From Bacteroidota bacterium (GTDB lineage Bacteria; Bacteroidota; Ignavibacteria; Ignavibacteriales; Ignavibacteriaceae), in NCBI GenBank assembly GCA_022562275.1, contig JADFPP010000004.1, positions 1 through 64,000 on the forward strand: 64,000 nt of DNA. Reading direction: 5' to 3'. Below are positions 44,751 to 54,644 of the stretch, in pieces. Within the stretch, counting starts at the first letter, position 1; each line of letters opens with the position of its first letter. Position numbers and translations under genes: made by a program. The notes beneath the pieces were generated by a model. That model was not told the origin of the DNA, did not search any database, and saw nothing but the letters and a program-made list of their open reading frames with translations.

Positions 44751-46127
44751 TTTTAAGAGTGTGTCTAGTTTAGGTCTTGATATCCCCAGTAGTTTAGCAC
44801 ATTGAGTTTTGTTGCCCTTCATTTTCTGTAAAACTTCAGATGCATAATACTTTTCAAGTTTCCTTATTGCAGTTGTACCATAATTAACATCTAACCTTAT
44901 AACATTATCCGGTATTGTACCATCGGAAGAGAATTCCTGGGAATCTATCTGGGTGCTTCTAATTAAATTTGAAAAATCGTTAAGCTTCAATTTATCATCC
45001 TCACTTAAAAGAACAGCTCGTTCAACAGCATTTCTTAACTCCCTTACATTACCCGGCCACGGATATCCTTTTAAAAAATGCTGAAGATCCTTACCAATTT
45101 TTCTGAATGATTTATCAAATTGATTATTAAACTCATTTATAAAATGATTTGCTAACATTACTATATCATCTTCTCTTTCTCTTAAGGGAGGTATCTCAAT
45201 CGAAACTACATTTAACCTGTGAAATAAATCTGTTCTAAAAAGTTTTTTTTCAACCATTGAATCAAGATCTTTATTTGTGGCAGAAATTATCCTTGCGTTG
45301 ATCGGAATATCTGCAACACCCCCAAGTCTTTTAATAACTTTTTTTTCAATTGCCCGTAATAACTTTGATTGGATACTGAGACTCAAATCACCGATCTCAT
45401 CCAGAAATAAAGTCCCCCTATCAGCTAACTCAAATAACCCAATTTTCCTGGTTCTTGCATCAGTGAACGCCCCTGCTTCATAACCGAAAAGTTCAGATTC
45501 CAGCAAACTTTCAGGAATTGCGGTGCACACAATATCAATGAATGGAAAAGCACCGGTTATACCATTGTTATGAATTGCCCTGGCAAACAATCCCTTGCCC
45601 GTACCTGTTTCACCCAAAATAAGAACATTAGCACTGCTTTTTTCAGAAACTTTTTTTGCAAGATTCACAACACGTAAGAGTTTTTCAGACTCCCCCATAA
45701 TTGAATGGATTCCTTCTTTGCTAACACCAAAAGTCCCCATTTTATTTGTTTCAGTTATATATGCTTTATTCGAAATTATTTCTGCTAGTAGAGAAGTGAA
45801 TTTCAATATTTCATATGGGAACACAAAAATATTATAGAATCCAAACTTAAGAAGTGAGGTGACAAAAAGTGCATCGGCATTACGAATAACAATGAGAATT
45901 TTATTACTTAATTGTTTTCTAACTGCTAAAACATCTTTTAGCTTTAATGATTCGGTTGAATCTATCTGCAATAATATTATATCATTATCTTCAGGCGAAA
46001 AACTATCCGGGAAAGAGAAATTAATTGGGATCCCCTTTAATATTAGCTGTTTCAAAGCTGAAGTTATTGAAACAACATCACTTGAATCGGAAAAGATTTT
46101 TATGTTTACTTGAGTTTCATCCATCAA
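44745..46127 (-). CDS. sigma-54-dependent activator with degenerate receiver domain
   Basis: 460 residues. Residues about 5-120 have a receiver-like alternating fold but lack the usual Lys (VFPYEILKF) and a clear acid pair, so normal phosphorylation is doubtful. The AAA+ domain (about 140-370) has Walker A GETGTGKG (172-179), the sigma-54 contact loop as GAFTDA instead of GAFTGA (219-224), and Walker B FLDEIGDL. A Fis-type helix-turn-helix ends it (NKTQCAKLLGISRPKLD). It follows the kinase gene by 8 bases, so the kinase may be its upstream signal. Its likely nearby target is the repeat-peptide promoter. Confidence 0.92.
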   Translation of the reverse strand: MMDETQVNIKIFSDSSDVVSITSALKQLILKGIPINFSFPDSFSPEDNDIILLQIDSTESLKLKDVLAVRKQLSNKILIVIRNADALFVTSLLKFGFYNIFVFPYEILKFTSLLAEIISNKAYITETNKMGTFGVSKEGIHSIMGESEKLLRVVNLAKKVSEKSSANVLILGETGTGKGLFARAIHNNGITGAFPFIDIVCTAIPESLLESELFGYEAGAFTDARTRKIGLFELADRGTLFLDEIGDLSLSIQSKLLRAIEKKVIKRLGGVADIPINARIISATNKDLDSMVEKKLFRTDLFHRLNVVSIEIPPLREREDDIVMLANHFINEFNNQFDKSFRKIGKDLQHFLKGYPWPGNVRELRNAVERAVLLSEDDKLKLNDFSNLIRSTQIDSQEFSSDGTIPDNVIRLDVNYGTTAIRKLEKYYASEVLQKMKGNKTQCAKLLGISRPKLDTLLKE

Positions 46128-46135
46128 TTAGCTCA

Positions 46136-49100
46136 TCATACAACTTGAATTTTCTCAAGCTTTTGCATAGCCTTCAGTCGTTCTTCCTTCTGTAAATACG
46201 CAGTTTTAAATTGCGTTGTTTCTATGTTTTCGGCAATTGAATTTATAAGATCCCTCGTGTAAATTATGAAATTTTTTGCTTTATTAAAATTGCCCCTTTC
46301 AGAATAACTTTCTGCGAGAGCAAATAGAACTTTCCAGGTCAGTTCAACAATTCCTTCTTCTTCCAACAATTTATAGGCTTCTTCAAAATGCTCGATTGCC
46401 GGTGAAGAATTATCATAACTAAAATAACGAGAAACCAAACCGAGTAAATATTCACGATTTGCATTAAAGATGTTATTTCGCTTGCAAACCTTTATGAAAG
46501 ATGAATTTTTTAGTTCTTCTTCTGCTTCGGAGATTAATTCCAATTCTATAAGATAATTTAATAAAATTGTATTAACTGTAACATAATTTATTAAATCTTC
46601 TTTCTCAAGATAATCATCCCTAATCATAACCAGATCTGTAGTATTAATATTTTTCCCGGCTGCAATTAAATTTAAATTATTCAGAAGCAACAGGTCATTT
46701 TTATATTTCTCTTTCACAGGAGAATCTTCTAGCAAATTTGAAGCATCCTTGCATAAATCATTCAACCTTTCAGCATTACCTATCGTGAAGTGAAAATAAC
46801 CAAGCAGAATCATAACCGGGATAAGTTCTTCAACATTATTTAATTTTTCAAATATCGTTTTTGATTCATCCAGAACCTCAAATGCCTTTTGGTATTCACA
46901 ACTGGTTAAATAACTTTCACCTAAATTACTCAGAACCAAACCTTCATTCTTTTTGTTGCCCTGGCTAAGAAATATATTATGAGCTCTTTTATAATATTTA
47001 ATTGCTTTATCAAAATTTAATTCTTCAAAGTAATATACTCCATTATTTAAAAGCAGCAGACCCTCCTGCGATAAATTTCCTATTGAGCGGTTAAGATTCA
47101 GCGCTTTATTCCAGCTCTCTTCAGCCTTTGCTTTATTTCCAATGATGTTATTCATAATTCCAATATTTAGTTCAATAGAAGCTACTTTACTAAGTAAACC
47201 TTCTTTTTCAAAAAAACTTAGGGCATTTTCAAACTGTATCAGGGCAGACCTCGAATCATTTTCATTATAATGGTAACACATTCCTAATAAATTATGAAGT
47301 CGTCCCCTGTCTTCATCAGTAACCTGTTGTCTTTCTAAAATCTCGTTACACATTTCAGCTGCTTCGGTAAAATTATTTAAATCAAATTTAGCATAAGCAA
47401 TTTCAACTAAAAGTTTATTTTTTCTGTATTTATCATCAACTTTTAGGATTAAAGACTCTAATAATTCCTTTCCTTCTTCTAATTTTCCTGAACCAATTAA
47501 AGAGCTTCCTTTAATAATATATAGCTCGAGTATTTTATCTTTTTGTAATGCTCTAATATCAACTTTTTTTACAATTTCGAGTGTAGATTTAAATTCACTT
47601 AGATTGTATAAAGTTTCGGATAATTTATATCTTACCTCATTTTTAGAAGTCTCATTAATATTAATTTCGAGTAAATGAGTTAAAATGCCTCTTACGTATG
47701 AATATGCCGATAGTTTTTGTGCGCCATCAATTTCTTCATTCCAGATTAAATATGCCTTATCGGGTTTTCCTGCTAATTCATACTGACGTGCCAATTCAGT
47801 ATTATTAAATCCGGGTAGTTCCTCTTGAATATTCTCCGCTAAACCAAAGTGAAACTTTTCTTTGTTATCAATAAGAGAATAGATGTGCTGTTTTAATCTG
47901 GTAGATGTAATTACAGGTGCCGGGTTCTCGTTAATTGCTCGTATAATATTATTGTATTGTAAATTTGAAAGAATTTTAATTAATTCATTGTGATCTTTAC
48001 CGAGTAAACTTGCCAGGGAACTTTGTTCTAAGCTATTATCAAATGCGGAAATGATTTTAGCAGCATCAATCTCATCATTATTCAGATTTGAAATTCGAAG
48101 ATCATAAATCGCACTTTGCGATCCCTCCAAATTCGTAAGTCTTTCTACATCCTCATTTAATTTTACTCCGTCCCGTTCAAATATTATTATCTGCAATCCT
48201 ATTAAATCACTTATGAATTCAATTATGTTGCCCGGGAGCAGATCTGCGTACAAAAGAATTATTTCCTTAAGTTCATTTTTGGGAAACAAGTTATAAAAAG
48301 CTAACTCCAGGTAATCCGACAGTTGTCTGTCGGTAAATGAACCGATTGTTAGTTCTTTCAGATTATTAATATTGCCGGAAGTGTAGTCGATGTCAGATGA
48401 TTCCGAAATAATTACTTTAATACCATTAACCTGTAGAAGTGGAATTAATTCGGAAATAATTTCACCGGAAAACTTATCAAATAGATTGTAATCATCTATC
48501 AACAAAGTAAATTTTGATCTGCTTGTAATGATTGGCAATAATGAATGCAATCCGTCAATAAAATCTTTTTCAGATTTATTTAAAAAAGACAAAACCAATG
48601 ACAGCTCATTATCATCAAGGTTTGTAAATACCTGCCGAGTAAATATTATTCTTTTTATTATATGCCTAATAAGATCTAAACCGGATATGCCTTGAGTGAT
48701 ATTAATTAAAATTGAATCCGGAATTATTTTGTACATATGATTAATCAATAAACTTTTTCCGCTGCCGCCAAATCCTTTTAATGTAAAAACTTCGCTGCTG
48801 TTCTTATCATTTATATATGAACTAAGAATATTTACAAAGTCCTGTCTACCGCAAAAAACTTTTGCAGGCACAAAATTGTTATAGAGTGTAGCATCAATTT
48901 CAAAACCCAGATCACAAATAACCTGCAATGCATTTGAATATCTTTTTTCCGGATCTTTTTCCAGTAACTTTTTAACAACAGTAATTAATTCAGTACTGAA
49001 AACTGTAGATTCTGGAAAATGAAACTCATTCTCAACCTGAGCCTTATAAATATCAAGTTCAATCCCGGTTTCAAAAGGAAGTTTGCTATATATAATCTCA

Positions 49101-49702
49101 TATAATAATATTCCCAGCGAGTATAGATCAACTCTATGATCATGACGTTCTTTTTTTAATAATTCGGGTGCTATGTATTGGGCTGTTCCCTTAATAACCC
49201 GTTCCTTTTCATTTGGAAGATATTGTGCAAGACCAAGATCAATCAATTTGACTTGCAAAGAATCGGAAGCAGATGAGACAAGTATATTTTCTGGCTTAAG
49301 ATCATAATAGATGTAATTCGATTGATGCAGATAATATAAGACTGAGCATATCTGTTTTAATATTTCTCTTAATTTTTCTTCTTCCTTTAACGAATCATAT
49401 TTAAATAATTCGTCTGATTCGAAATATTCAAGTGAAATGAAATTGGAACCAATTTTTATCCGATCATCCACATCAACTTTTACTACTTCACCAATCTCAA
49501 ATGCTTTAATAATATTCGGATGATCTAATTTTCTGAGCGTAAAATATTCATCCTTAAATGATCTAAGCTCTTCTTCGCTTACATCAGGAGGAAGGAATTT
49601 AACTGCAACTACTGCAGCGCCAAAATCAACATCCTTACAGAGGAATACTTCGCTTCTGCCTTTTCCAATCTGTTTAAGTATTTCAAATCTGTAGTTGATC
49701 AT
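46136..49702 (-). CDS. Ser/Thr protein kinase fused to ATPase and TPR repeats
   Basis: 1188 residues, cytoplasmic. Kinase domain (about 5-265): IGKGRSEVFL glycine loop, VAVKFL Lys35, catalytic loop YYDLKPEN (HRD replaced by YYD, so a non-RD kinase; Asp134 kept), DLG instead of DFG (Asp155), and GTAQYIAPEL. A STAND/AAA-type ATPase follows (about 280-600; Walker A GFGGSGKS, 310-317; LLIDDYNLFD). From about 640 the protein is TPR-like helical repeats (for example ALNLNRSIGNLSQEGLLLLN). The architecture resembles PknK-type kinases. Its start overlaps the OppC-type permease stop (ATGA), and the sigma-54 activator follows. It probably senses a ligand with the TPR part. Confidence 0.92.
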   Translation of the reverse strand: MINYRFEILKQIGKGRSEVFLCKDVDFGAAVVAVKFLPPDVSEEELRSFKDEYFTLRKLDHPNIIKAFEIGEVVKVDVDDRIKIGSNFISLEYFESDELFKYDSLKEEEKLREILKQICSVLYYLHQSNYIYYDLKPENILVSSASDSLQVKLIDLGLAQYLPNEKERVIKGTAQYIAPELLKKERHDHRVDLYSLGILLYEIIYSKLPFETGIELDIYKAQVENEFHFPESTVFSTELITVVKKLLEKDPEKRYSNALQVICDLGFEIDATLYNNFVPAKVFCGRQDFVNILSSYINDKNSSEVFTLKGFGGSGKSLLINHMYKIIPDSILINITQGISGLDLIRHIIKRIIFTRQVFTNLDDNELSLVLSFLNKSEKDFIDGLHSLLPIITSRSKFTLLIDDYNLFDKFSGEIISELIPLLQVNGIKVIISESSDIDYTSGNINNLKELTIGSFTDRQLSDYLELAFYNLFPKNELKEIILLYADLLPGNIIEFISDLIGLQIIIFERDGVKLNEDVERLTNLEGSQSAIYDLRISNLNNDEIDAAKIISAFDNSLEQSSLASLLGKDHNELIKILSNLQYNNIIRAINENPAPVITSTRLKQHIYSLIDNKEKFHFGLAENIQEELPGFNNTELARQYELAGKPDKAYLIWNEEIDGAQKLSAYSYVRGILTHLLEININETSKNEVRYKLSETLYNLSEFKSTLEIVKKVDIRALQKDKILELYIIKGSSLIGSGKLEEGKELLESLILKVDDKYRKNKLLVEIAYAKFDLNNFTEAAEMCNEILERQQVTDEDRGRLHNLLGMCYHYNENDSRSALIQFENALSFFEKEGLLSKVASIELNIGIMNNIIGNKAKAEESWNKALNLNRSIGNLSQEGLLLLNNGVYYFEELNFDKAIKYYKRAHNIFLSQGNKKNEGLVLSNLGESYLTSCEYQKAFEVLDESKTIFEKLNNVEELIPVMILLGYFHFTIGNAERLNDLCKDASNLLEDSPVKEKYKNDLLLLNNLNLIAAGKNINTTDLVMIRDDYLEKEDLINYVTVNTILLNYLIELELISEAEEELKNSSFIKVCKRNNIFNANREYLLGLVSRYFSYDNSSPAIEHFEEAYKLLEEEGIVELTWKVLFALAESYSERGNFNKAKNFIIYTRDLINSIAENIETTQFKTAYLQKEERLKAMQKLEKIQVV

Positions 49703-50985
49703 TTGCTAACCCCCGGATTGATTGATCTATTTAATCTTTTACCGAAATCATTAGCAGAGAAAATGGTAAATATTAATATGAGTCCGGGAAAAGAAATCAT
49801 CCACCAAGCTTTGGTTACATAACGCTGACCTGATTCTATCATCGCACCCCACGATGGGTACGAGCTTCCTGTTCCCAACCCTAGATAGCTTAATGCAGAT
49901 TCAGCCAAAATAACATTACTAAACTGGAATACTATGCTAACAACGAGCGGGATAAATATAACCGGGAGAATTTCATTAGTGAGAATTTTTCTTTTGGTCA
50001 GACCCAACATTCCAGCCGTGAGGATATAATCTTTATTTTTTTCTGAAAGCACTTCACTCTTAACTATTTTGAACAAACTCATCCACCCGGATAACCCCAG
50101 CACAATAATTACAGATGTAATTGAATTGCCGAACAATGCAAGTATCAATACAATTAGATAAATAATCGGGAATGCTAAGAACAGATCCGTCAACCTGCTG
50201 AAAATAATATCAATAACTCCACCTTTAAATCCTGCAATAAACCCTAAAAATAATCCAATTATTAAAGAAACCATAACTGCAGAAATACCAACAAGTAAAG
50301 AAATTCTGGTGCCGTAAATTATCCGTGCAAATATATCCCGACCAAACTCATCTGTTCCAAGAATATATGTTTTGCTCGTTATATCAGCCACACCATTATT
50401 AACCCAAAGTGCTGAAAGAGTGATTTTTTTTTCTATCCCCTTTTGTGTATAGATAATATAGTCTGACATTATTTTTATTGAATTAGCAATAACTATACTT
50501 TCATCATAAGATGGCTTTAATACATTATTCTTATAATTAATGAATTCTTCAATTGATGTGCCCTGAGACTTTTCTCCTTTATTTAAATGAAGGATCATCA
50601 CAGTAGAAAAAGGTGAAAGTAATTTTGTTGCTTTCAGATCTTTTTGGAAATCAGGATTTTCATCGGTTATTATTAGGGCAAAAATAAACGATATCATTAA
50701 AAGTACTATTACCGTATAAGAAAAATTAATCGAATTTTTTAACCAGGACAATCTATTTCTAAAAGCATACAACAATACTGGAATAATTAAAAACAATTTA
50801 ATCGATAGTAATGCGTCAAACAAATTAAAATCAAGTATATGAATAGCATTGCCAAATTCTGACATTAACAAATAAGAATATTTTATCCAAAGTAAAATTA
50901 AATTTAATAGCAGTTCTGCCCGGAAGATAATTATCACCAGCCAGGATAAAATAATTAAGTACCATATCCGCGGTTTGAATTTCAA
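49699..50985 (-). CDS. peptide ABC transporter permease, OppC/DppC type
   Basis: 428 residues, longer than the usual 300. The C-terminal 260 residues are a standard permease: GTDEFGRDIFARIIYGTR, then about five helices with the EAA-type loop AGMLGLTKRKILTNEILP and the closing LSYLGLGTGSSYPSWG. The N-terminal 150 residues add extra membrane segments and a hydrophilic periplasmic insert of about 100 residues (TDENPDFQKDLKA onward) that could contact the binding protein. It overlaps the OppB-type gene and the kinase gene by four bases each, which couples transporter and kinase translation. Confidence 0.9.
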   Translation of the reverse strand: MKFKPRIWYLIILSWLVIIIFRAELLLNLILLWIKYSYLLMSEFGNAIHILDFNLFDALLSIKLFLIIPVLLYAFRNRLSWLKNSINFSYTVIVLLMISFIFALIITDENPDFQKDLKATKLLSPFSTVMILHLNKGEKSQGTSIEEFINYKNNVLKPSYDESIVIANSIKIMSDYIIYTQKGIEKKITLSALWVNNGVADITSKTYILGTDEFGRDIFARIIYGTRISLLVGISAVMVSLIIGLFLGFIAGFKGGVIDIIFSRLTDLFLAFPIIYLIVLILALFGNSITSVIIVLGLSGWMSLFKIVKSEVLSEKNKDYILTAGMLGLTKRKILTNEILPVIFIPLVVSIVFQFSNVILAESALSYLGLGTGSSYPSWGAMIESGQRYVTKAWWMISFPGLILIFTIFSANDFGKRLNRSINPGVSK

Positions 50986-51968
50986 TTCATTAATCCTTTT
51001 ATCATTCTTTTATCAATTTTCATTTTTATCAGATCGGCAATAAAGTTTGAAATTATCATTAGCAGCCCTGCAGCAAGAGCACAGCCGATCACAAGTGGAT
51101 AATCTCTAGAAAAAACAGAGTCCATCATTAACCTTCCCATTCCCGGTAAACCAAAAATTATTTCAGTTATGAGTGCCCCTCCTAAAAGTATTCCAAGTTC
51201 AATTCCTGCAACTGAAAGAAGAGGACGAATTGCATTTGGCAAAACATGTTTTTTTAATATTATTTTCTCATCATATCCACTTGCTCTTAGATTAAGAATG
51301 AAGTTCTGCTGATAGGTATCTTCCAAATTATCTCTAAGGTACTTGTAGAACATTGCAATGCCGGCTGAAGATAAAGTTATTAATGGAAGCGTAAGATGCC
51401 AGAAATAATCTCCTATTTTTCCTGCGAAGGAAAAAGAATCAAACTCCAAAGCTTTACTTCCTGATGATGGAAATAAATCAAGCTGGACAGAAAATATATA
51501 AATAAGAAACAGACCTAAAACAAATGCTGGAGTTGCATAAGCAACTAAGGAAAATTTTGAAACTATTTTATCGAATAAGCCGCCAGGATTCCTGATAGAT
51601 TTTAATGCGAGATAAAACGAAACTACCATCTGAATTATAAAAGAGAGAAAAGCAAATACAAAAGTGAAAGAAAGAAACTGCAATACAACCGTTAATACCG
51701 GCAATCTGTAATTATATGATATTCCCAGATCCCCCCTGAATATATTAACAACAAAAATAATATATTGGTTGAAGACTGGCTTATCTAAATTGAAATCAGA
51801 AGTTACTTTTTTCATAAGCTCGGGACTAAATTCAGCAGACAAATATTTTTGTGCTGGATCGCCCGGTGATAGTCTGATTAGAATGAATAAAAAACTTATA
51901 AGCAAAAAAAGAGTTATCAGCGAACTGATTATTCTCTTCAATAAAGCTTTAAGGAACTCTTTGTTCAT
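50982..51968 (-). CDS. peptide ABC transporter permease, OppB/DppB type
   Basis: 328 residues from ATG 51968. The frame is open further upstream to 52049, but that extra stretch lies in a REP-like repeat, so MNKEFLKALLKRI is taken as the real N-terminus. The family signature FILIRLSPGDPAQKYL follows the first helix, about six helices follow, and LRASGYDEKIILKKHVLPNA is the EAA loop. It ends with an ATGA overlap into the OppC-type gene. Together with the binding protein and the divergent ATPases it makes a complete peptide or nickel-type importer. Confidence 0.92.
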   Translation of the reverse strand: MNKEFLKALLKRIISSLITLFLLISFLFILIRLSPGDPAQKYLSAEFSPELMKKVTSDFNLDKPVFNQYIIFVVNIFRGDLGISYNYRLPVLTVVLQFLSFTFVFAFLSFIIQMVVSFYLALKSIRNPGGLFDKIVSKFSLVAYATPAFVLGLFLIYIFSVQLDLFPSSGSKALEFDSFSFAGKIGDYFWHLTLPLITLSSAGIAMFYKYLRDNLEDTYQQNFILNLRASGYDEKIILKKHVLPNAIRPLLSVAGIELGILLGGALITEIIFGLPGMGRLMMDSVFSRDYPLVIGCALAAGLLMIISNFIADLIKMKIDKRMIKGLMN

Positions 51969-51998
51969 CTGGTAATAATACCTTATTTTTACAACAAT

Positions 51999-52070
51999 AT
52001 CCCTGCGGGGACGCAGGGATGAGCTCTTAAATTCAGCCCGTGTGAGCAAGCGTCCTCGCTTGCGGTTTCC
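51999..52070. repeat. REP-like repeat, copy 1
   Basis: About 72 bases with two hairpins: CCCTGC/GCAGGG (52001-52018) and GCAAGCG/CGCTTGC (52046-52063). A close copy in the same orientation lies at 52722-52790, on the other side of the broken transposase gene. Confidence 0.85.
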
Positions 52071-52095
52071 ACTAAATTCGACCCGTTTACATTAT

Positions 52096-52651
52096 TTAAA
52101 CCCTTAACTTACGAATATCATCAATCGGGATTATAGGTTCACTACCTTTATCATAAAAACAAGCGGACGAATATTCGTAATCGGATCTTTCATTAGCTAA
52201 CTGCCAATTTTTAGCAATAGGATTATTGTGCACATATTCCAATTTCTGTTTCAAATAATCTACTGAATAGATATTCTTCGCTTGTATTTTTTGCCAAAAA
52301 TAATGCTTCGATTTTAAATTTTCTTTTTGTGCAGCATCTTTAAAATATTTCAACAATCTCCAATCTCCAATTTTTAAATTCTTTAGAAATTCGTGAGCAG
52401 TAAACGAACTAAAAATTTGTAATATCTGGTTAATGCTATATTCATCAGTTGGTTTACTAATAAAATGAAGATGATTTGGCATTATTACAAACGCATATAA
52501 TTTTATCCTAATTATTGGTGTGAAGCCATTTTAATGAGTTTAAAACAATATCTCTATATTGTTTTTTTTTCAATATCCTAACCCAATCAACAATTGTGGC
52601 AGTTACAAAAAATAAATGCCCTTCAATGTGAAGTGCTCTAAAAGTTTCCAT
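52096..52651 (-). pseudogene. REP-associated tyrosine transposase (RAYT, IS200/Y1-like), one frameshift
   Basis: ATG at 52651 opens a frame with the RAYT start (METFRALHIEGHLFFVTAT) and runs through KWLHTNN to a stop at 52508. The following frame continues exactly where the family continues: RIKLYAFVIMPNHLHFI with the HUH motif (NHLH), then LEYVHNNPI and the end at 52096. Deleting one base near 52509-52516 restores a product of about 180 residues. The gene is flanked by two copies of a REP-like repeat, as is usual for RAYTs. It is probably inactive. It lies between the binding-protein gene and the OppB-type gene and may have inserted into an older operon. Confidence 0.85.
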
Positions 52652-52721
52652 TACTTTTCTTGTAGGAGTTAACTCTTATAAAGTATAAAAAACTAAAATA
52701 TGTTTCTTTTGCGCTGCTGTC

Positions 52722-52790
52722 ATCCCTGCGGGGACGCAGGGATGAGCTGTTAAATTCAGCCCGCGTGAGTAAGCATCCTCTGCCGTTTCT
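52722..52790. repeat. REP-like repeat, copy 2
   Basis: Direct copy of 51999-52070 with the same CCCTGC/GCAGGG hairpin. The second hairpin is decayed by a short deletion (GAGTAAGCATCCTCTGCC). Just downstream, 52823-52845 carries CCCCAATATATCGGGG and the inverted copy of the 14-base stretch also seen near 11190. Confidence 0.85.
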
Positions 52791-52846
52791 ATTCATCTGT
52801 TTATAATTTTATATTTTTGCCCCAATATATCGGGGACTCGTTTCAT

Positions 52847-54508
52847 CTAATTTTCAACTGACCATTCCCAGCAGTGAGTTATTGCACCAAGAGGACTTAT
52901 ATCAATATTTTCAACTTTACTATTGATTCCAACAATATTAGATATCCAATACATAAAAGTTGCCGGCTGGTCTTCGTGGATAATTTTTTGAAACTCAAAA
53001 TACAATTCTCTCTGCTTCTCTTTGGGTGAAGGCTTTTTTAATTTATCTATAATTATATCAGCATAATTATTCTGATAGCTAACAAAATTTAGTGGGGTCG
53101 TTTGCAAATCAGAATACCAGAAAGCTTTTAATTCGATAGGTACGGGGATATACCAGGCAGCCATCCAGGCATTTAAACTTTTCGCAATAAGTTTATCAAT
53201 AAAAGCTCCCATCTCTAAAGTCTCTATGCTCATTCTGATCCCAACAGCTTTTAAATTATTCTTAACTATAGTTGATGCATAATTTCTTAATGGGTTACCT
53301 CCAGGGATTGTCAAATTGAATTCAAATTCCAAACCGTTTTTATCAATAATTCCATCATTATTTGTATCCCTCCATCCCTGATCAGAAAGAATGTTTCGTG
53401 CCTTTTCAGGATCATAATCATATTGTACTATATCGGGGTTATAATAATATGCAAATATAGGGGAAACAGGTGTTGCAGCAAGTACACCATAATTGTATAA
53501 ATATTCTTCAAGGATTTCATTTCTGTTTATTGCATAAGTGAGTGCAATTCTAATTTCCCTACTGCCAAATAAGTTATTCGGAGTGATCTTTCCATTTTCC
53601 GTGTAGCTCTTCGGATCTATATTATTCCATCCAATATAATCGTATTCTCTCCCATCAATAGTTTTTATTTTGAGGTCATTCATATCGTTTAATTCTTCCA
53701 TATCCTCAGTTTGGATCAATTCCATAAGATCGATTTCATTTTTTTTTAACTGCGTTAACCTGGCTGTATAATCCGGAATAATTTTGAATACTAATTCATC
53801 AATGCTACCCGGATTATAGAGAAAAGAGTTTTTATTTATACCAAGAGTTATGGTTTGATTTCTATCCCATTTTATTAAAACAAACGGACTGTTTGTAACC
53901 GGATTAAAATTATCTTCAGCTGTGGCTAAATCTTTTCTTTCATATTTACTAAATATGTGTTTAGGAATTACGGGGTGAACAATATCAAGAAAATTTGGTG
54001 TTGAGCCAGGCAAAAAATTGATTTGTAATTCATAATCTGATTTAACCACAAAGGTTTTTTCAACATCAATATGATTTTCTTCATCAGTATAAAGGATTTC
54101 AAAGATTCCATACAGTCTGCTATTCACATTAGGATCTGAATAAACATCGAGGGAGAAAACAACATCTTCAGCAGTAAAAGGTTCTCCGTCTGACCATTTT
54201 ACATCATTGCGTAAATAAAAAGTGATCGACGATGAATCTGATGCCCATTCCCAACTTTTAGCTAACATCGGAAATGCCTCGAGTTCTCCCAGATTTTCAT
54301 TCCACTTAAAATCCGCTAAGCTTAAGTAAAGTAATTCTGTAATTGCGCCTTCATCCACACTGGAAGCAAATAATGGGTTAAATGTATTTACATCGGCTGG
54401 AATTCCAATCACAACTCTGTTAGGATGTTCAGTTTTTTTATTGCAGGAAGATAGAAATACAAATATAAGAATGACAAGTATGAGTGATGACTTTTTAATC
54501 ATGTTCAA
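52847..54508 (-). CDS. peptide-binding lipoprotein of ABC transporter (SBP family 5)
   Basis: 553 residues. A lipoprotein signal ends in LSSCNKK (Cys about residue 22). The mature protein has the family-5 pattern: VVIGIPADVNTFNPLFA, the WSDGEPFTAEDVVFSLD signature, and the C-terminal half with FRPWDPS-like YWISNIVGINSKVENI. It is anchored in the periplasm or outer membrane and delivers oligopeptides or similar ligands to the permeases. It lies upstream of the permeases on the same strand but is separated from them by the RAYT pseudogene, and is divergent from the ATPase genes. Confidence 0.93.
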   Translation of the reverse strand: MNMIKKSSLILVILIFVFLSSCNKKTEHPNRVVIGIPADVNTFNPLFASSVDEGAITELLYLSLADFKWNENLGELEAFPMLAKSWEWASDSSSITFYLRNDVKWSDGEPFTAEDVVFSLDVYSDPNVNSRLYGIFEILYTDEENHIDVEKTFVVKSDYELQINFLPGSTPNFLDIVHPVIPKHIFSKYERKDLATAEDNFNPVTNSPFVLIKWDRNQTITLGINKNSFLYNPGSIDELVFKIIPDYTARLTQLKKNEIDLMELIQTEDMEELNDMNDLKIKTIDGREYDYIGWNNIDPKSYTENGKITPNNLFGSREIRIALTYAINRNEILEEYLYNYGVLAATPVSPIFAYYYNPDIVQYDYDPEKARNILSDQGWRDTNNDGIIDKNGLEFEFNLTIPGGNPLRNYASTIVKNNLKAVGIRMSIETLEMGAFIDKLIAKSLNAWMAAWYIPVPIELKAFWYSDLQTTPLNFVSYQNNYADIIIDKLKKPSPKEKQRELYFEFQKIIHEDQPATFMYWISNIVGINSKVENIDISPLGAITHCWEWSVEN

Positions 54509-54644
54509 AGCTTTTATGTTTTGTGATAAATATTACTTTATTTATGAGTCGTAACTAAAAAACTATATTATCAGCAAAATGTTTTTTAGAGTAGACTCAA
54601 TTTATTATTTTGCTAAATAAATAAAAAATAAGATATTATGTACG

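Noticed and set aside
51969-52049. Longer N-terminus for the OppB-type permease
   Set aside because: The extra 27 codons run into the REP-like repeat and do not resemble the family; the ATG at 51968 fits the normal start.
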